Below are positions 55,271 to 63,998 of a DNA stretch of 64,000 nucleotides, one piece after another. This stretch comes from Chloroflexota bacterium (GTDB taxonomy: Bacteria > Chloroflexota > UBA6077 > FW602-bin22 > CADDYW01): the NCBI GenBank assembly GCA_019690095.1, contig JADGGD010000003.1, positions 1-64,000 on the forward strand, given 5' to 3'. Each line of letters starts with the position of its first letter. The stretch's first letter is position 1. Position numbers and translations under genes: made by a program. The notes beneath the pieces are model-generated. The model was given only the letters and a program-made list of their open reading frames with translations. It did not search any database and was not told the DNA's origin.

Positions 55271-56125
55271 ATGGAGCTGACCTGCACGTCTTTCTCGTTC
55301 CCGATGCTTTCCTTCGCCGACGCGGCGAAGGTGATCGCGCTGATCGGCCTTCCCTACCTCGACGTAGGGGCTCACGAGGGAGGCTGTCACATTCAGCCGT
55401 CGCAGGTCGAGGCGGATCCCAAGGCGGCCACGGAGATGATCCGCCGGGCGGTGGACGAGGCCGGGCTCGGGGTATCGGACTTCTTCCCCACATTCGGGAA
55501 CGGCTTTCGCGACCGACCGGTCAACGCTCTCGATCCAGCAGTGCGCGAGGCAAACCGCCGCCGCTTCCGCGCAATTGTCGAGGTTGCCTCGGGGATCGGC
55601 GCGAAGGGGATTACCCTGCTCCCGGGTGTCATCTGGGAGGAGGTAGGGCCGGACCGCTCTTTCGAGCTGTCGATCGAGGAACTCCGCCGTCTGGTACCGA
55701 TCGCCCACGACGCAGGTCTGCGACTGAGCGTGGAGTGCCATCTCGAATCGGTGGCCGAGCCCCCCACCCGGGCGCTCGAACTGATCCAGGCGGTGCCAGG
55801 CCTGACCCTTACCCTCGACTACTCCCACTTCATCGCTAACGGCTACACCCCCGAGGACGTGCATCCGCTGATTCCCCACGCCGGTCACTTTCACGCTCGC
55901 CAGGCTCGCGATGGCTTCCTCCAGGCCAGTCACCGCGATGGAACTCTCGACTTTCGCGATATCGTCGGCCGTCTGATCCGAAGCGGCTATGCGGGCGATC
56001 TCTGCCTGGAGTATACCTGGCAGGAGTGGCGGGGTGCGAATAATGTGGATGTGCTCTCCGAGACCATCCTCCTGCGTGATCTCCTGCGAGAGGTCATCAG
56101 AGACAACAGCGCCCGCAGTACCTGA
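55271..56125 (+). CDS. Sugar phosphate isomerase/epimerase (TIM barrel)
   Basis: 284 aa of the AP-endonuclease-2/xylose-isomerase-like TIM barrel superfamily. Metal-binding residues appear in YLDVGAHEGG, KGITLLPGVIWEEV, LSVECHLESVA, LTLDYSHFI and GHFHARQARDG, with a late LCLEYTWQEWRGANN. Such enzymes act on inositol or ketose derivatives. Start ATG 55271 after AAGGAGG. Role in this mixed cluster unknown. Confidence 0.87.
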   Translation: MELTCTSFSFPMLSFADAAKVIALIGLPYLDVGAHEGGCHIQPSQVEADPKAATEMIRRAVDEAGLGVSDFFPTFGNGFRDRPVNALDPAVREANRRRFRAIVEVASGIGAKGITLLPGVIWEEVGPDRSFELSIEELRRLVPIAHDAGLRLSVECHLESVAEPPTRALELIQAVPGLTLTLDYSHFIANGYTPEDVHPLIPHAGHFHARQARDGFLQASHRDGTLDFRDIVGRLIRSGYAGDLCLEYTWQEWRGANNVDVLSETILLRDLLREVIRDNSARST

Positions 56126-56212
56126 CACGCAACGGCACGCGCCCCGCACTCGCCGACGGTGGATCAGCGGGACAGACGGCAGCCTCCACCGCCCCGGGGC
56201 CAGGCGATGATC

Positions 56213-56695
56213 TCAGGCTCCGGAGGATGCCTCGGCGCGGTGCTCTTCCTCGGCAAGCATAGTCTGGAGCAGCGCGATCTGCTCGCGTTCAGTGCGACAG
56301 GCCGCCTCGATCCGGGCAAGCTTCCGCTCGATCAAGGCATGGCGTCGCTCCCGCAGACCCAGGAGCATTCGAAGGAGCTGAACGCGTTCCCGGGGATTGG
56401 CCGTTTGCCCGAGCTGTTGCTGGAGGCGGAGCCGCGCCTCATCGGCGTTGAGAAGCTCGGTGATCTCGGTGAAGGAGAAGCCCAGAACCTCCCGCAGGTA
56501 CTTGATCTCGCGCAGACGGCGGACATCGTTGTCGTCGAAAAGGCGATCCGCCCCTTTTCCTCGCGCGACCGGGTGGATCAGACCGAGTTCCTCATAGTAG
56601 CGGATCGTCCGGGGAGTGAGGCCAACCTCGTGGGCTACAACGCTGATGGGCCGCAGGCCATCAAGCATGGCCGCGTACACTGCTGAGGATGCCAT
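56213..56695 (-). CDS. MerR family transcriptional regulator
   Basis: 160 aa. N-terminal winged helix: ISVVAHEVGLTPRTIRYYEELGLIHP, then LFDDNDVRRLREIKYLREVLGF and a dimerisation coiled-coil (LRMLLGLRERRHALIERKLARIEAACRTE). No metal-binding Cys or His is evident at the C-terminus. Start ATG 56695; ATG 56668 is possible. The gene is followed by unrelated enzymes on the opposite strand and preceded by an alkyltransferase gene; the target is unknown. Confidence 0.9.
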   Translation of the reverse strand: MASSAVYAAMLDGLRPISVVAHEVGLTPRTIRYYEELGLIHPVARGKGADRLFDDNDVRRLREIKYLREVLGFSFTEITELLNADEARLRLQQQLGQTANPRERVQLLRMLLGLRERRHALIERKLARIEAACRTEREQIALLQTMLAEEEHRAEASSGA

Positions 56696-56752
56696 CGCTA
56701 TCTCACGCGAACGATTACATCAAGCGTATTATGGGCCGACCGCTCGCGGGCG

Positions 56753-57559
56753 TCAATCTGCCCGCGGCGCGCCGGCCTGCCGAACCGACGGCATGAGGAA
56801 TGGCCGCGGCGCCGGACGGCAGGTCGGGCACGGTTGCAAACCCAGTGCTGCCGCTTCGCCATCTGTGCCCAGGGCGAGACGGCGCTCATCCGGAAGGGTA
56901 CGAGCGTGCGGGCAGGTCGGAAAACAGTAGATGCCCTCCCGCGGATCCCCGATGTAGCGGACGCCTTTCCGGGCGAGGTGTTCCAGCCAGTCCGGGTCAA
57001 TCCCCTCCGCGGCAAGGAGACGCCGCTTGGCAGCGGTTCCGCCGAGCCCGTAGGCACCGATCCGCCCGTCACGACGTACGACGCGGTGGCACGGGATCAA
57101 GAGCGGTATCGGATTGCGCCCGACCGCCGACCCGACCGCGCGCACCGCGGTTGGGTAGCCGATCTCGCAGGCGATCCACGAGTATGGGCGAACCTGACCA
57201 TACGGGATCTCGGCGGTCTTGCGGAGAACCGCCTCCTCGAAGGGCGATCGGCCGCGCAGATCGAACTCGAGGCACTGCCGGGGATCAGCACGGCCGGCGA
57301 GACAGTCGCGCACAGCCTCCAGCAGGGCGGCCGGCGGCGAGGAATCACGATAGGCCATGCGGTGAAAGCGTGCCTGGAAGACCTGCTCGAAGAGATCGGA
57401 GGTCTCGGCCTGGAGGAGAGCCGAGATGCCGCGGTCGTTATAGGCAAGGAAGGCCGGCCCGAGGACGGTCTCGATGACACAGTATGCATCGGCCGCCTGC
57501 CGTGCGGTGCGCCCGGTCAGGGATAATGTCCGCCCCTGCGTGTCATGGAGATGATCCAT
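56753..57559 (-). CDS. O6-alkylguanine-DNA alkyltransferase fused to a C-terminal Ada-type zinc domain
   Basis: 268 aa. Residues 105-188 are the Ogt/AGT catalytic domain: FEEAVLRKTAEIPYG, YPTAVRAVGSAVGRNP and the active site IPCHRVV (Cys157). Residues 195-250 form an Ada-like zinc domain: Cys212, Cys216, Cys244 and Cys247 with spacings 4, 28 and 3, close to Ada Cys38/42/69/72 (4, 27, 3), in which one Cys receives methyl groups from phosphotriesters. In Ada the zinc domain is N-terminal and an AraC domain follows; here the order is reversed and the AraC domain is absent. Start ATG 57559 with GGAGGA upstream. Role: alkylation damage repair. Confidence 0.85.
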   Translation of the reverse strand: MDHLHDTQGRTLSLTGRTARQAADAYCVIETVLGPAFLAYNDRGISALLQAETSDLFEQVFQARFHRMAYRDSSPPAALLEAVRDCLAGRADPRQCLEFDLRGRSPFEEAVLRKTAEIPYGQVRPYSWIACEIGYPTAVRAVGSAVGRNPIPLLIPCHRVVRRDGRIGAYGLGGTAAKRRLLAAEGIDPDWLEHLARKGVRYIGDPREGIYCFPTCPHARTLPDERRLALGTDGEAAALGLQPCPTCRPAPRPFLMPSVRQAGAPRAD

Positions 57560-57627
57560 AGTCGATCCTCCTGGCAGGACGCGAGGCCGCCCCGTCTGAC
57601 CCGTCGGGGACGGCCTCATATTTCCCC

Positions 57628-58581
57628 TCAATAGCCGAGACGCTTATCAGTCACGTTCCGCAGCGGCTCTCCCCGGACGAAGTGCCCGACGTTCTCAAAA
57701 AAGATCGACCACATCAGCTCGGTCGTGAGCTGGGAGCCGCCGGAGATGTGCGGCGTAATCACCAGATTCGGCACGTCCCAGAGCGGGCTGTCAGGCGGTA
57801 GGGGCTCGACCTCGGTCACATCAAGGCCAGCGCCCGCCAGGTGACCGTCGCGCAGCGCGGCGATCAGAGCTGGCTCCTGAACAATCCCGCCGCGCGAGAC
57901 CGCCAGCACGTACGCGCCGGGCCGGAGCAGTCGAATCTCGGTCTCGCCGATCATCCCGCGTGTCTGCGGCGTAATCGGACAGCTGATAACCAGGACATCA
58001 GTCTCGCGGAGCATGTCGTGGAGGCGATCCAGGCCCCAGACAGCCGCAACGTGCTCGGTCGCAGGAACCGGCTGGGCATCAACGGCCAGGACCCGCATCT
58101 CGAAGGCGTGAGCACGCTGGGCAATGGCACGGCCGATATTCCCCAGGCCGACGATGCCCATCGTCTTACCAGCGATGCCATTGACGTGTCGATATCCCTC
58201 GGACCGGAGCCAGGCATGGCATCCCTTGGCGTGGTCGAAGAAGCGCAGGGCCCGGGTCAGCATCAGGAGCATAGCAAACGTATGCTCGGCGATCGTCGCG
58301 GCGTGCGCACCGCGTGTGTTCGTCAGGATGACATCGCTTTCAACAAGCTCAGGGATCCCGTGGACGAATTCGATCCCCGCACTCGGTGCCTGGATCCACC
58401 GCAAGCGCTGGGCCGCGAGGAAGACCTCGCGGGAGGGGTTGCCGAAGAAGGCATCCGCATCGATGATCTCCCGTCGGGCCTCCTCCGGACTGCTCACGCA
58501 GACAAATGTAACCTCCGGATAGGCGGTGCGAAATGCCTCAAGGTGTGGATCTCCCGGGCGGCTGGCAACGACAATCTTCAC
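57628..58581 (-). CDS. D-2-hydroxyacid dehydrogenase
   Basis: 317 aa. NAD-binding GKTMGIVGLGNIGRAIA, the catalytic Arg in VSRGGIVQE, Glu in VTEVEPLPPDSPLW and His in TPHISGG are all present. The best-known members are glycerate, hydroxypyruvate and phosphoglycerate dehydrogenases. GTG 58581 chosen because AGAGGACG lies eight bases upstream; ATG 58626 is an alternative. It is co-directional with the SDR gene upstream. Confidence 0.88.
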   Translation of the reverse strand: MKIVVASRPGDPHLEAFRTAYPEVTFVCVSSPEEARREIIDADAFFGNPSREVFLAAQRLRWIQAPSAGIEFVHGIPELVESDVILTNTRGAHAATIAEHTFAMLLMLTRALRFFDHAKGCHAWLRSEGYRHVNGIAGKTMGIVGLGNIGRAIAQRAHAFEMRVLAVDAQPVPATEHVAAVWGLDRLHDMLRETDVLVISCPITPQTRGMIGETEIRLLRPGAYVLAVSRGGIVQEPALIAALRDGHLAGAGLDVTEVEPLPPDSPLWDVPNLVITPHISGGSQLTTELMWSIFFENVGHFVRGEPLRNVTDKRLGY

Positions 58582-58626
58582 GGTACGTCCTCTCTTGAGA
58601 TCTAATCGCGCACGGTCGTGCCGCAC

Positions 58627-59397
58627 CTACTGAGTGGCGGTAACGCCGCCATCAACCAGCAGGATGTGGCCGGTGATGAAGCTCGAGGCCGGCGACGCGA
58701 GGAAGATTGTAGCACCCACGATATCGGCTGGGACGCCGACCCGACCGAGGGGGATGCGCTCGGTGAGGCTCCGCCGGAACTCTGGATCGGCAAGCATGTT
58801 CGCGACGAGCGGGGTCTCGATGAACGTGGGAGCGATGGCGTTCACCCGGACATTGTAGGGAGCCCATTCGGTCGCGAGCTGACGGGTCAGGTTGTTCACC
58901 GCAGCCTTGCTGGGGGTGTAGGCCGCATAGCCGCGGCGGATCGCGAGCTGGCCGCGCACCGAGGACAGGTTGATAATGCTCCCGCTCCGCTGAGCGATCA
59001 TCACCCGCCCGGCGGCCTGGCAGGTGAGGAACGTCCCGGCGACGTTCACCTCCATTACCCGCTTCCACTGGTCGAACGGGAACTCTTCAGCAGGTGCCTC
59101 GTACTGGGTGCCGACGCAGTTGACAAGAATGTCAAGCCGCCCGAACTGGCCGACGACCTCTTCAACCAGTCGGCGGACAGACTCCGGGTCGGTCACCTCG
59201 ACGCTCAGCGCCATGGTCCGGCGGCCCGTTGCGGCGAGGTCGTTGGCCACGGCCCGGGCGCGCTCGACTGACCGGCCAGCGATCACGACATCTGCCCCGT
59301 ACTCGGCGAGACCACGCGCGAGAGCCGCGCCGATCCCCCCGGCTCCACCCGGCAGGACGGCGACCTTCCCGTCAAGGCGAAAGATCTGTTCGTACAC
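58627..59397 (-). CDS. Short-chain dehydrogenase/reductase
   Basis: 256 aa SDR. Glycine-rich motif reads PGGAGGIG (usual TGxxxGIG has Thr), NCVGTQ (NNAG-like), catalytic Ser in NLSSVRG and YAAYTPSKAAV (Tyr-x-x-x-Lys). Substrate unknown; may act on a sugar or polyol with the neighbouring 2-hydroxyacid dehydrogenase. GTG 59397 follows AAGGAGGATCC. The Pro for Thr swap in the cofactor motif may alter cofactor choice. Confidence 0.88.
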   Translation of the reverse strand: MYEQIFRLDGKVAVLPGGAGGIGAALARGLAEYGADVVIAGRSVERARAVANDLAATGRRTMALSVEVTDPESVRRLVEEVVGQFGRLDILVNCVGTQYEAPAEEFPFDQWKRVMEVNVAGTFLTCQAAGRVMIAQRSGSIINLSSVRGQLAIRRGYAAYTPSKAAVNNLTRQLATEWAPYNVRVNAIAPTFIETPLVANMLADPEFRRSLTERIPLGRVGVPADIVGATIFLASPASSFITGHILLVDGGVTATQ

Positions 59398-59590
59398 GAT
59401 GGATCCTCCTTGGAGCGATCGGATGGCGTGGAGAGCGACAACCGGGACGATCATACGCGATGTGCTGCCCGGATGCCAGGGCGGGAACCGCGCGAGCAGG
59501 TAGGGACAGCAGGAGTGGTGCACCTGACAGGCTTGCCAAGCAAGGCGCGGTGCGGCATCATAATCAGATAGGGGTTAGGAGGTACGCCCC

Positions 59591-60187
59591 ATGAAGCCAC
59601 CACTGAGCTCCTCTCACCCACCTCGCCGCGTGACCCTCCTCGCGCGCTTCCTCCGACGCGCTGACCGCAGCGGCGAGCGATCAGTCGAGATAGGGAATGC
59701 TCCGGCGGGGGAAGCGCAGAACGCTGTGCCAGCACCCTCTGCCTCGGCTGAGTCGCGGCCGACCGAGTCTCCGTTCTATGCGGAAGCCAGGGAGCAGATA
59801 AGGCGCCACGCCTGGGGGCGAGCCCAGCGAGCACTGGAGGCCGCATCGCGCGCGGATCCCGAATGCCCCGCCGCCTTGGATCTTCAGGCAGTGCGGACCA
59901 TTCGGCGAGCACTGCGGCGAACGGCGCGCTGGCCGAGCGACGTGGAGGCTCACCTCGACCTCGGTCGAGCATACTTCGATCTCGATCTGGGGGATGATGC
60001 CCTGGCCGAGTTCCTGACCGTCCAGCGACTGGCCCCACAGCGGTACGAGGGATATGCGCTTGCCGCCCTGGAGTACCTCTATCGCGGGGAGTACACCCGG
60101 GCGATGAGCACCTGGCTCCAGGCGCGCGAGCGGAATCCCTCACTCCCCGTTCTGGATGATGTGCTGGGGAGCCTGCCCGTTCGGTAG
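59591..60187 (+). CDS. TPR-like hypothetical protein
   Basis: 198 aa. Basic N-terminus (RRADRSGERS), then helical repeat-like units: AQRALEAASRADPECPAALDL, VEAHLDLGRAYFDLDLGDDALAEFLTVQRLAPQ and YEGYALAALEYLYRGEYTRAMSTWLQARERNP. The last two fit tetratricopeptide repeats. Likely a protein interaction scaffold; no enzyme signature. Start ATG 59591 with GGAGGT. Confidence 0.65.
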   Translation: MKPPLSSSHPPRRVTLLARFLRRADRSGERSVEIGNAPAGEAQNAVPAPSASAESRPTESPFYAEAREQIRRHAWGRAQRALEAASRADPECPAALDLQAVRTIRRALRRTARWPSDVEAHLDLGRAYFDLDLGDDALAEFLTVQRLAPQRYEGYALAALEYLYRGEYTRAMSTWLQARERNPSLPVLDDVLGSLPVR

Positions 60188-60322
60188 AAGCCAACCGCAG
60201 GGAGAGGAAGCGGGCAGGCCCTGCCAGAACAGCGCATTCACATTAAGGAGATATCCTGATTCTGGACGAGAGCGGCCGACTGTGCGGCCGTCACCTGTCC
60301 TGACGAGAATGCCGGAGAGTAG

Positions 60323-61672
60323 ATGTCCGCTTCGATAATCCGCGAACTGGGGGATGACCTGGTCCTGCGGCGGGCCACGCCTGCCGATGCCGAGACGCTG
60401 GCCGCCTTCAATGGCTGGGTCCATCGCGCGCCAGGCGCCTCTGAGCCGAACCACCGGGTCATGGCCTGGACCCGCGACCTGCTGTGCCGCCCCCACCCGA
60501 CGTTCCATCCGGAGGACTTCACCATTGTGGAGGATACCCGCTCGGGGTCGATCGTCTCGTCGCTGAACTTAATCTCCCAGACCTGGGAGTACGAAGGGAT
60601 TCGATTCGGGGTCGGCCGGCCGGAGCTGGTGGGGACACGACCGGATTTCCGCGGTCGGGGGCTGGTTCGCACCCAGTTCGAGGTTATCCACCAGTGGAGC
60701 GCCGAGCGGGGAGAGAGGCTCCAGGCGATCACTGGGATTCCGTACTTTTACCGCCAGTTCGGCTATGAGATGGCCCTGGAGCTAGAGGGCTGGCGAACAT
60801 GCGGCCGCGCTGACATTCCGCCGCTGCGGCCGAATCAGACCGAGCCATATCGCGTCCGCCCGGCGGTGTCGAGCGACCTTTCGTTCATCGCCGCGCTCTA
60901 TGACGAGTCGCGGGCACGCTATGTCGTGAGCTGTGTCCGCGATGGCGCAGCCTGGGCATATGAGCTTGGTGGGCGAAGTTCAGATAGCCACGAACGTCTC
61001 GATATCCGGATCATCGAGACAACGGGAGGAGAACCGGTCGGCTTCCTGGTCCATGAGCCGCAGCTGCGGGACGGGAACTGGCTCGTAGTGAGGTATCTCG
61101 AGATCGGGCCAGGGTTCTCCTGGGTCGCGGTGATTCCAAGTGCGATGCGTGCCCTCGGAGCGGTCGGGGAGGAACTGGCGGCCCAGACGCCAACTGCCTG
61201 GTTCGCGGGCATCCGCCTCGGCCTCGGCAGTGATCACCCGGCCTACCGGGCGCTGGAGGGTCGTCTCGGCCCGGTCACCGCGGTTTACGCCTGGTATGTG
61301 CGCGTTCCCGATCTGGCGGACTTCCTCCGGCTGATCGCGCCTGCCCTGGAGCGCCGCCTCGCCAGCTCCATCGCCCGCGGGCATGATGGCGAGCTCCGGC
61401 TGGATTTCTACCGGAGCGGCATCCGACTGGTCTTCGAACGGGGACGCCTCACGGCGGTAGAGGATTGGCTGCCGCGCCCGGACGAACGCGGCGATGTGTG
61501 GCTCCCCGATCTCACGTTCCTCCAGCTCCTGTTCGGCTACCGCTCGCTGTCCGAGCTTGAGCACGCCTTCGCAGACTGTGGGATTCCGTCCCGCGCCTCC
61601 AGTTCGGAGGCGCGGGCACTCGTCGAGGCGCTGTTCCCTCGCCGGCCCTCGTTCGTCTGGCCAATCAGCTAA
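60323..61672 (+). CDS. GNAT family N-acetyltransferase (Eis-like)
   Basis: 449 aa. N-terminal GNAT domain: LRRATPADAETLAAFN, GRPELVGTRPDFRGRGLVRTQF (the R/QxxGxG/A acetyl-CoA loop), YFYRQFGYEMALE. The middle is a second GNAT-like half, and the C-terminus resembles the sterol-carrier-like domain of Eis aminoglycoside acetyltransferases. Start ATG 60323 after GGAGAG. Substrate unknown; Eis-like proteins acetylate amines on drugs or lysines. Confidence 0.85.
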   Translation: MSASIIRELGDDLVLRRATPADAETLAAFNGWVHRAPGASEPNHRVMAWTRDLLCRPHPTFHPEDFTIVEDTRSGSIVSSLNLISQTWEYEGIRFGVGRPELVGTRPDFRGRGLVRTQFEVIHQWSAERGERLQAITGIPYFYRQFGYEMALELEGWRTCGRADIPPLRPNQTEPYRVRPAVSSDLSFIAALYDESRARYVVSCVRDGAAWAYELGGRSSDSHERLDIRIIETTGGEPVGFLVHEPQLRDGNWLVVRYLEIGPGFSWVAVIPSAMRALGAVGEELAAQTPTAWFAGIRLGLGSDHPAYRALEGRLGPVTAVYAWYVRVPDLADFLRLIAPALERRLASSIARGHDGELRLDFYRSGIRLVFERGRLTAVEDWLPRPDERGDVWLPDLTFLQLLFGYRSLSELEHAFADCGIPSRASSSEARALVEALFPRRPSFVWPIS

Positions 61673-61700
61673 CGGCGTATCCTAAAGCATCTTCACGAGC

Positions 61701-62939
61701 TTACTGAAGCGTCTCGGTGAGCACCTTCGCCCGCTCGGACGGATGGACCGGTGTTCTCTGCTTGATCATATCGAGCAGTTTGGGGAACCCCTTGCGCTGT
61801 CCGATGATCACGCCGCCCACCAGGCGCTCGCCGTGGAAAAAGAGGCGCCGGTAGCTCTCCGATGCCTCATCCAGCCAGACGACCGACTCGACCTCCGGAT
61901 TGGATTCGGGCGTCGCCCCGAAAGCCATGATCCGGTTGTGAAAGAGAGTGGTCGAGTAGGTGGGAACATCATCGTAGGGGATGTGCGCACCCAGCATGTT
62001 CTGTCCGACAACCTTCCCGTGGTTCGTCGCGTTATCCCACGTCCCCATTGTGATGTGCCCACCGACGTAGCGGTCGAAATAGGCGGCCACGTCTCCCGCC
62101 GCAAAGATATTCGGAACGCTCGTGCGCAGGAACTCGTCGGTCATGACGCCGCCACCGGTGATAGTGATGCCGGTCCCCTCCAGGAACTCGACGTTGCGAG
62201 TGATCCCGACCCCAACGCCGAGCAGGTCGCACGGCAGGACTCGTCCATTAGTCGTGACGACTTCCCGGACCTCGCCATCCTTCCCGCGCACCTCGGCAAC
62301 CTCCGCGCCGTGGATAACCTCAACGCCGTGATGCGCGGCAATCCGGTCAACCAGCGCCCCCCCCTCTGCGTCGAGGACCCGACGGAGGAACCAGGGGCCG
62401 CGCATGACCCAGGTAGTATGCAGGCCACGCGCGCGAAACGCCTCGGTCAGCTCGTAGGAGATGTAGCTTCCGCCGACGACGACCGCATGACGGGAGCGTT
62501 CGATCTGCGCGCTGATCGCCAGGGCATCGTCGAGGGTCTGGAAGTTAAAGATATTCCGGAGGTTTGCGGCCCCCGGGAGTGGATTCGCGCGGCCGCCGGT
62601 CGCGATGAGCAGGACATCGTACGGCAGGACCTTGCCCGAGGCAAGGTGGACCTCCCGCTCAGCGACGCAGACGCGGACTGCCGTCTCCTCGCGCAGGAGC
62701 TGAATCGCCCGCTCCTCGTGCCAGGCGAGGCTCCGGATCATTACCTTCTGCTGGGTAACCTTCTGCTTCAGGAACGGCGGCAGGGCAATGCGGTTATAGA
62801 GAGGATACGGCTCGTTCGTCACCAGGGTAATCTGCGCGGCCGGATCTCCCTTCCGGATCTGCTCCGCCGCAGTCGTGCCAGCAATGCCGTTGCCAATGAT
62901 GACGAACCGGCGACTGACACTGTCGGTTAGTGCGGCCAT
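61701..62939 (-). CDS. FAD/NAD(P)-dependent oxidoreductase
   Basis: 412 aa. FAD motif FVIIGNGIAGTTAAEQI, then YDVLLIATGGRANPLPG, the NAD(P) motif HAVVVGGSYISYELTEAF, and NIFAAGDVAAYFDRYVGGH, i.e. the pyridine nucleotide-disulphide oxidoreductase/rubredoxin reductase superfamily. No redox-active CxxC is visible, so it more likely reduces a soluble electron carrier (ferredoxin or rubredoxin type). Start ATG 62939 after GGAGG. Confidence 0.88.
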   Translation of the reverse strand: MAALTDSVSRRFVIIGNGIAGTTAAEQIRKGDPAAQITLVTNEPYPLYNRIALPPFLKQKVTQQKVMIRSLAWHEERAIQLLREETAVRVCVAEREVHLASGKVLPYDVLLIATGGRANPLPGAANLRNIFNFQTLDDALAISAQIERSRHAVVVGGSYISYELTEAFRARGLHTTWVMRGPWFLRRVLDAEGGALVDRIAAHHGVEVIHGAEVAEVRGKDGEVREVVTTNGRVLPCDLLGVGVGITRNVEFLEGTGITITGGGVMTDEFLRTSVPNIFAAGDVAAYFDRYVGGHITMGTWDNATNHGKVVGQNMLGAHIPYDDVPTYSTTLFHNRIMAFGATPESNPEVESVVWLDEASESYRRLFFHGERLVGGVIIGQRKGFPKLLDMIKQRTPVHPSERAKVLTETLQ

Positions 62940-63268
62940 AGGGCCTCCACTGTCCGCACGGAGCAGCACGCCGGAAGGGCCGATGCCTGCAAGGTCAGGG
63001 GAATCACCGAACTTGCGCTCCTTTGTTATCTCGATCTGAGTAGAGATGGCAAGAAATTATATCGGGAATGCCAGGAAGCATGCGCGGCAGCCAGAGCACA
63101 CAGCAGCAAGGGAAAGGTGGAGAGGGAAGCGACGCGGGTGCATGGAGCCGAGAGGAGATAGAGGGTTCCTCTGCACCCGCTCGCGCACTCCGCGCTTCAG
63201 GGTGCAGCGCTCGTGCCAGATCCCACCAGAGCGGCGGAAGCCCCGGCCGCGGAGACGAGGCACGGGCA
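62940..63268 (-). other. Gene-free stretch between tRNA-Pro and the FAD oxidoreductase
   Basis: 329 bases with no credible gene. It holds the self-complementary segment at 63134-63207 and an isolated minus-strand TATAAT at 63061-63056, which lacks a good -35. Confidence 0.6.
63134..63207 (-). promoter_or_regulatory. Segment with two mutually exclusive foldings
   Basis: GCGGGTGCA (63134-63142) pairs perfectly with TGCACCCGC (63172-63180), enclosing a GAGGA/TCCTC stem (63152-63156, 63167-63171). The same middle element CTGCACCC (63171-63178) also pairs perfectly with GGGTGCAG (63200-63207). Only one of the two can form at a time. It lies between tRNA-Pro and the FAD oxidoreductase, both minus strand. 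Confidence 0.5.
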
Positions 63269-63346
63269 TGGTCGGGGCGCCCAGATTTGAACTGGGGACC
63301 TCGTGGTCCCAAACCACGCGCGCTGACCAGACTGCGCCACGCCCCG
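63269..63346 (-). tRNA. tRNA-Pro (UGG anticodon)
   Basis: Read on the minus strand: acceptor arms CGGGGCG (63346-63340) and CGCCCCG (63279-63273), discriminator A and an encoded CCA (63271-63269). Anticodon arm CGTGG-TTTGGGA-CCACG, reading UGG. T arm CCCAG-TTCAAAT-CTGGG. A promoter lies 23 bases upstream. It is co-directional with the FAD oxidoreductase gene. Confidence 0.96.
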
Positions 63347-63368
63347 TTGATTCTCACCGCGCTTCTTC

Positions 63369-63397
63369 ATTCTACCTGAGCCGGGGCCGGCCGTCAA
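63369..63397 (-). promoter_or_regulatory. Promoter of tRNA-Pro
   Basis: Minus strand: -35 TTGACG (63397-63392), a 17-base spacer and -10 TAGAAT (63374-63369). Confidence 0.7.
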
Positions 63398-63431
63398 AGC
63401 AGACGGCGGATCAGCAGGCGAGATGCTCCGG

Positions 63432-63998
63432 TCAGAACACCCGCCGGATTGGAGCATCGGCGGCCTGGGGGATCGCAACGCGGATGACCTCGCCTTCCTG
63501 ATCGCGCAGGTAAAGGTAGAGCTGGGCGAAGAACTCGATTGCCGGCAGGGGATAGGTCGGCTGGATGCACAGATAGCCGTGTGCCGGCCATGGGATCAGG
63601 CGAGCGTCGTCCGGAGAGTCCCAGCGCAGCTCGACCCGCCGCCCGACGCGCAAACGGTAGGTGAGGCCGGGGATGTGAGGCGAGCGCAGATCAAGGTAGC
63701 CCTGCGCACAGAACTGGCGCCACAGCGCATCCCCGAGAGTCCGTCGTGCGATCTCGGCTCCTCGGGCCCGGATCGCCGCAAGATCCCCCTCGGGCGGGGC
63801 GGCCTGCCACCAGCGGACGAGCCAGGGACGTTCGACCATCGGCTGGCCGGGTGCACGGACGCAGGACCGCGGCGAGATCGGCCACCGGTAGGCAACCCGA
63901 ATCGGGAGGACGAGCCGCTGCCAGCCAAGCTCCAGAAGCCGAGCAAGACGTTCCTTGCCGGGAAGCCGATCGGCCCACCCCGATGTCGCCGCGCGCAT
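63432..63998 (-). CDS. Hypothetical protein, possibly incomplete at its 5' end
   Basis: At least 188 aa. The stop is at 63432; an ATG is present at 63998, only two bases from the window edge, so the true start may be outside. It has no membrane helix or recognised motif; Trp- and Arg-rich blocks (RPWLVRWWQAAPP, ALWRQFCAQGYLDLRS) and a beta-rich C-terminus (LCIQPTYPLPAIEFFAQLYLYL) suggest a folded cytosolic protein of unknown role. Confidence 0.6.
   Translation of the reverse strand: MRAATSGWADRLPGKERLARLLELGWQRLVLPIRVAYRWPISPRSCVRAPGQPMVERPWLVRWWQAAPPEGDLAAIRARGAEIARRTLGDALWRQFCAQGYLDLRSPHIPGLTYRLRVGRRVELRWDSPDDARLIPWPAHGYLCIQPTYPLPAIEFFAQLYLYLRDQEGEVIRVAIPQAADAPIRRVF

Noticed and set aside
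63100-63268. SRP RNA or other known noncoding RNA
   Set aside because: The signature GGAAGGAAGCAGCC-like loop of SRP RNA is absent; only the self-complementary pattern is seen.
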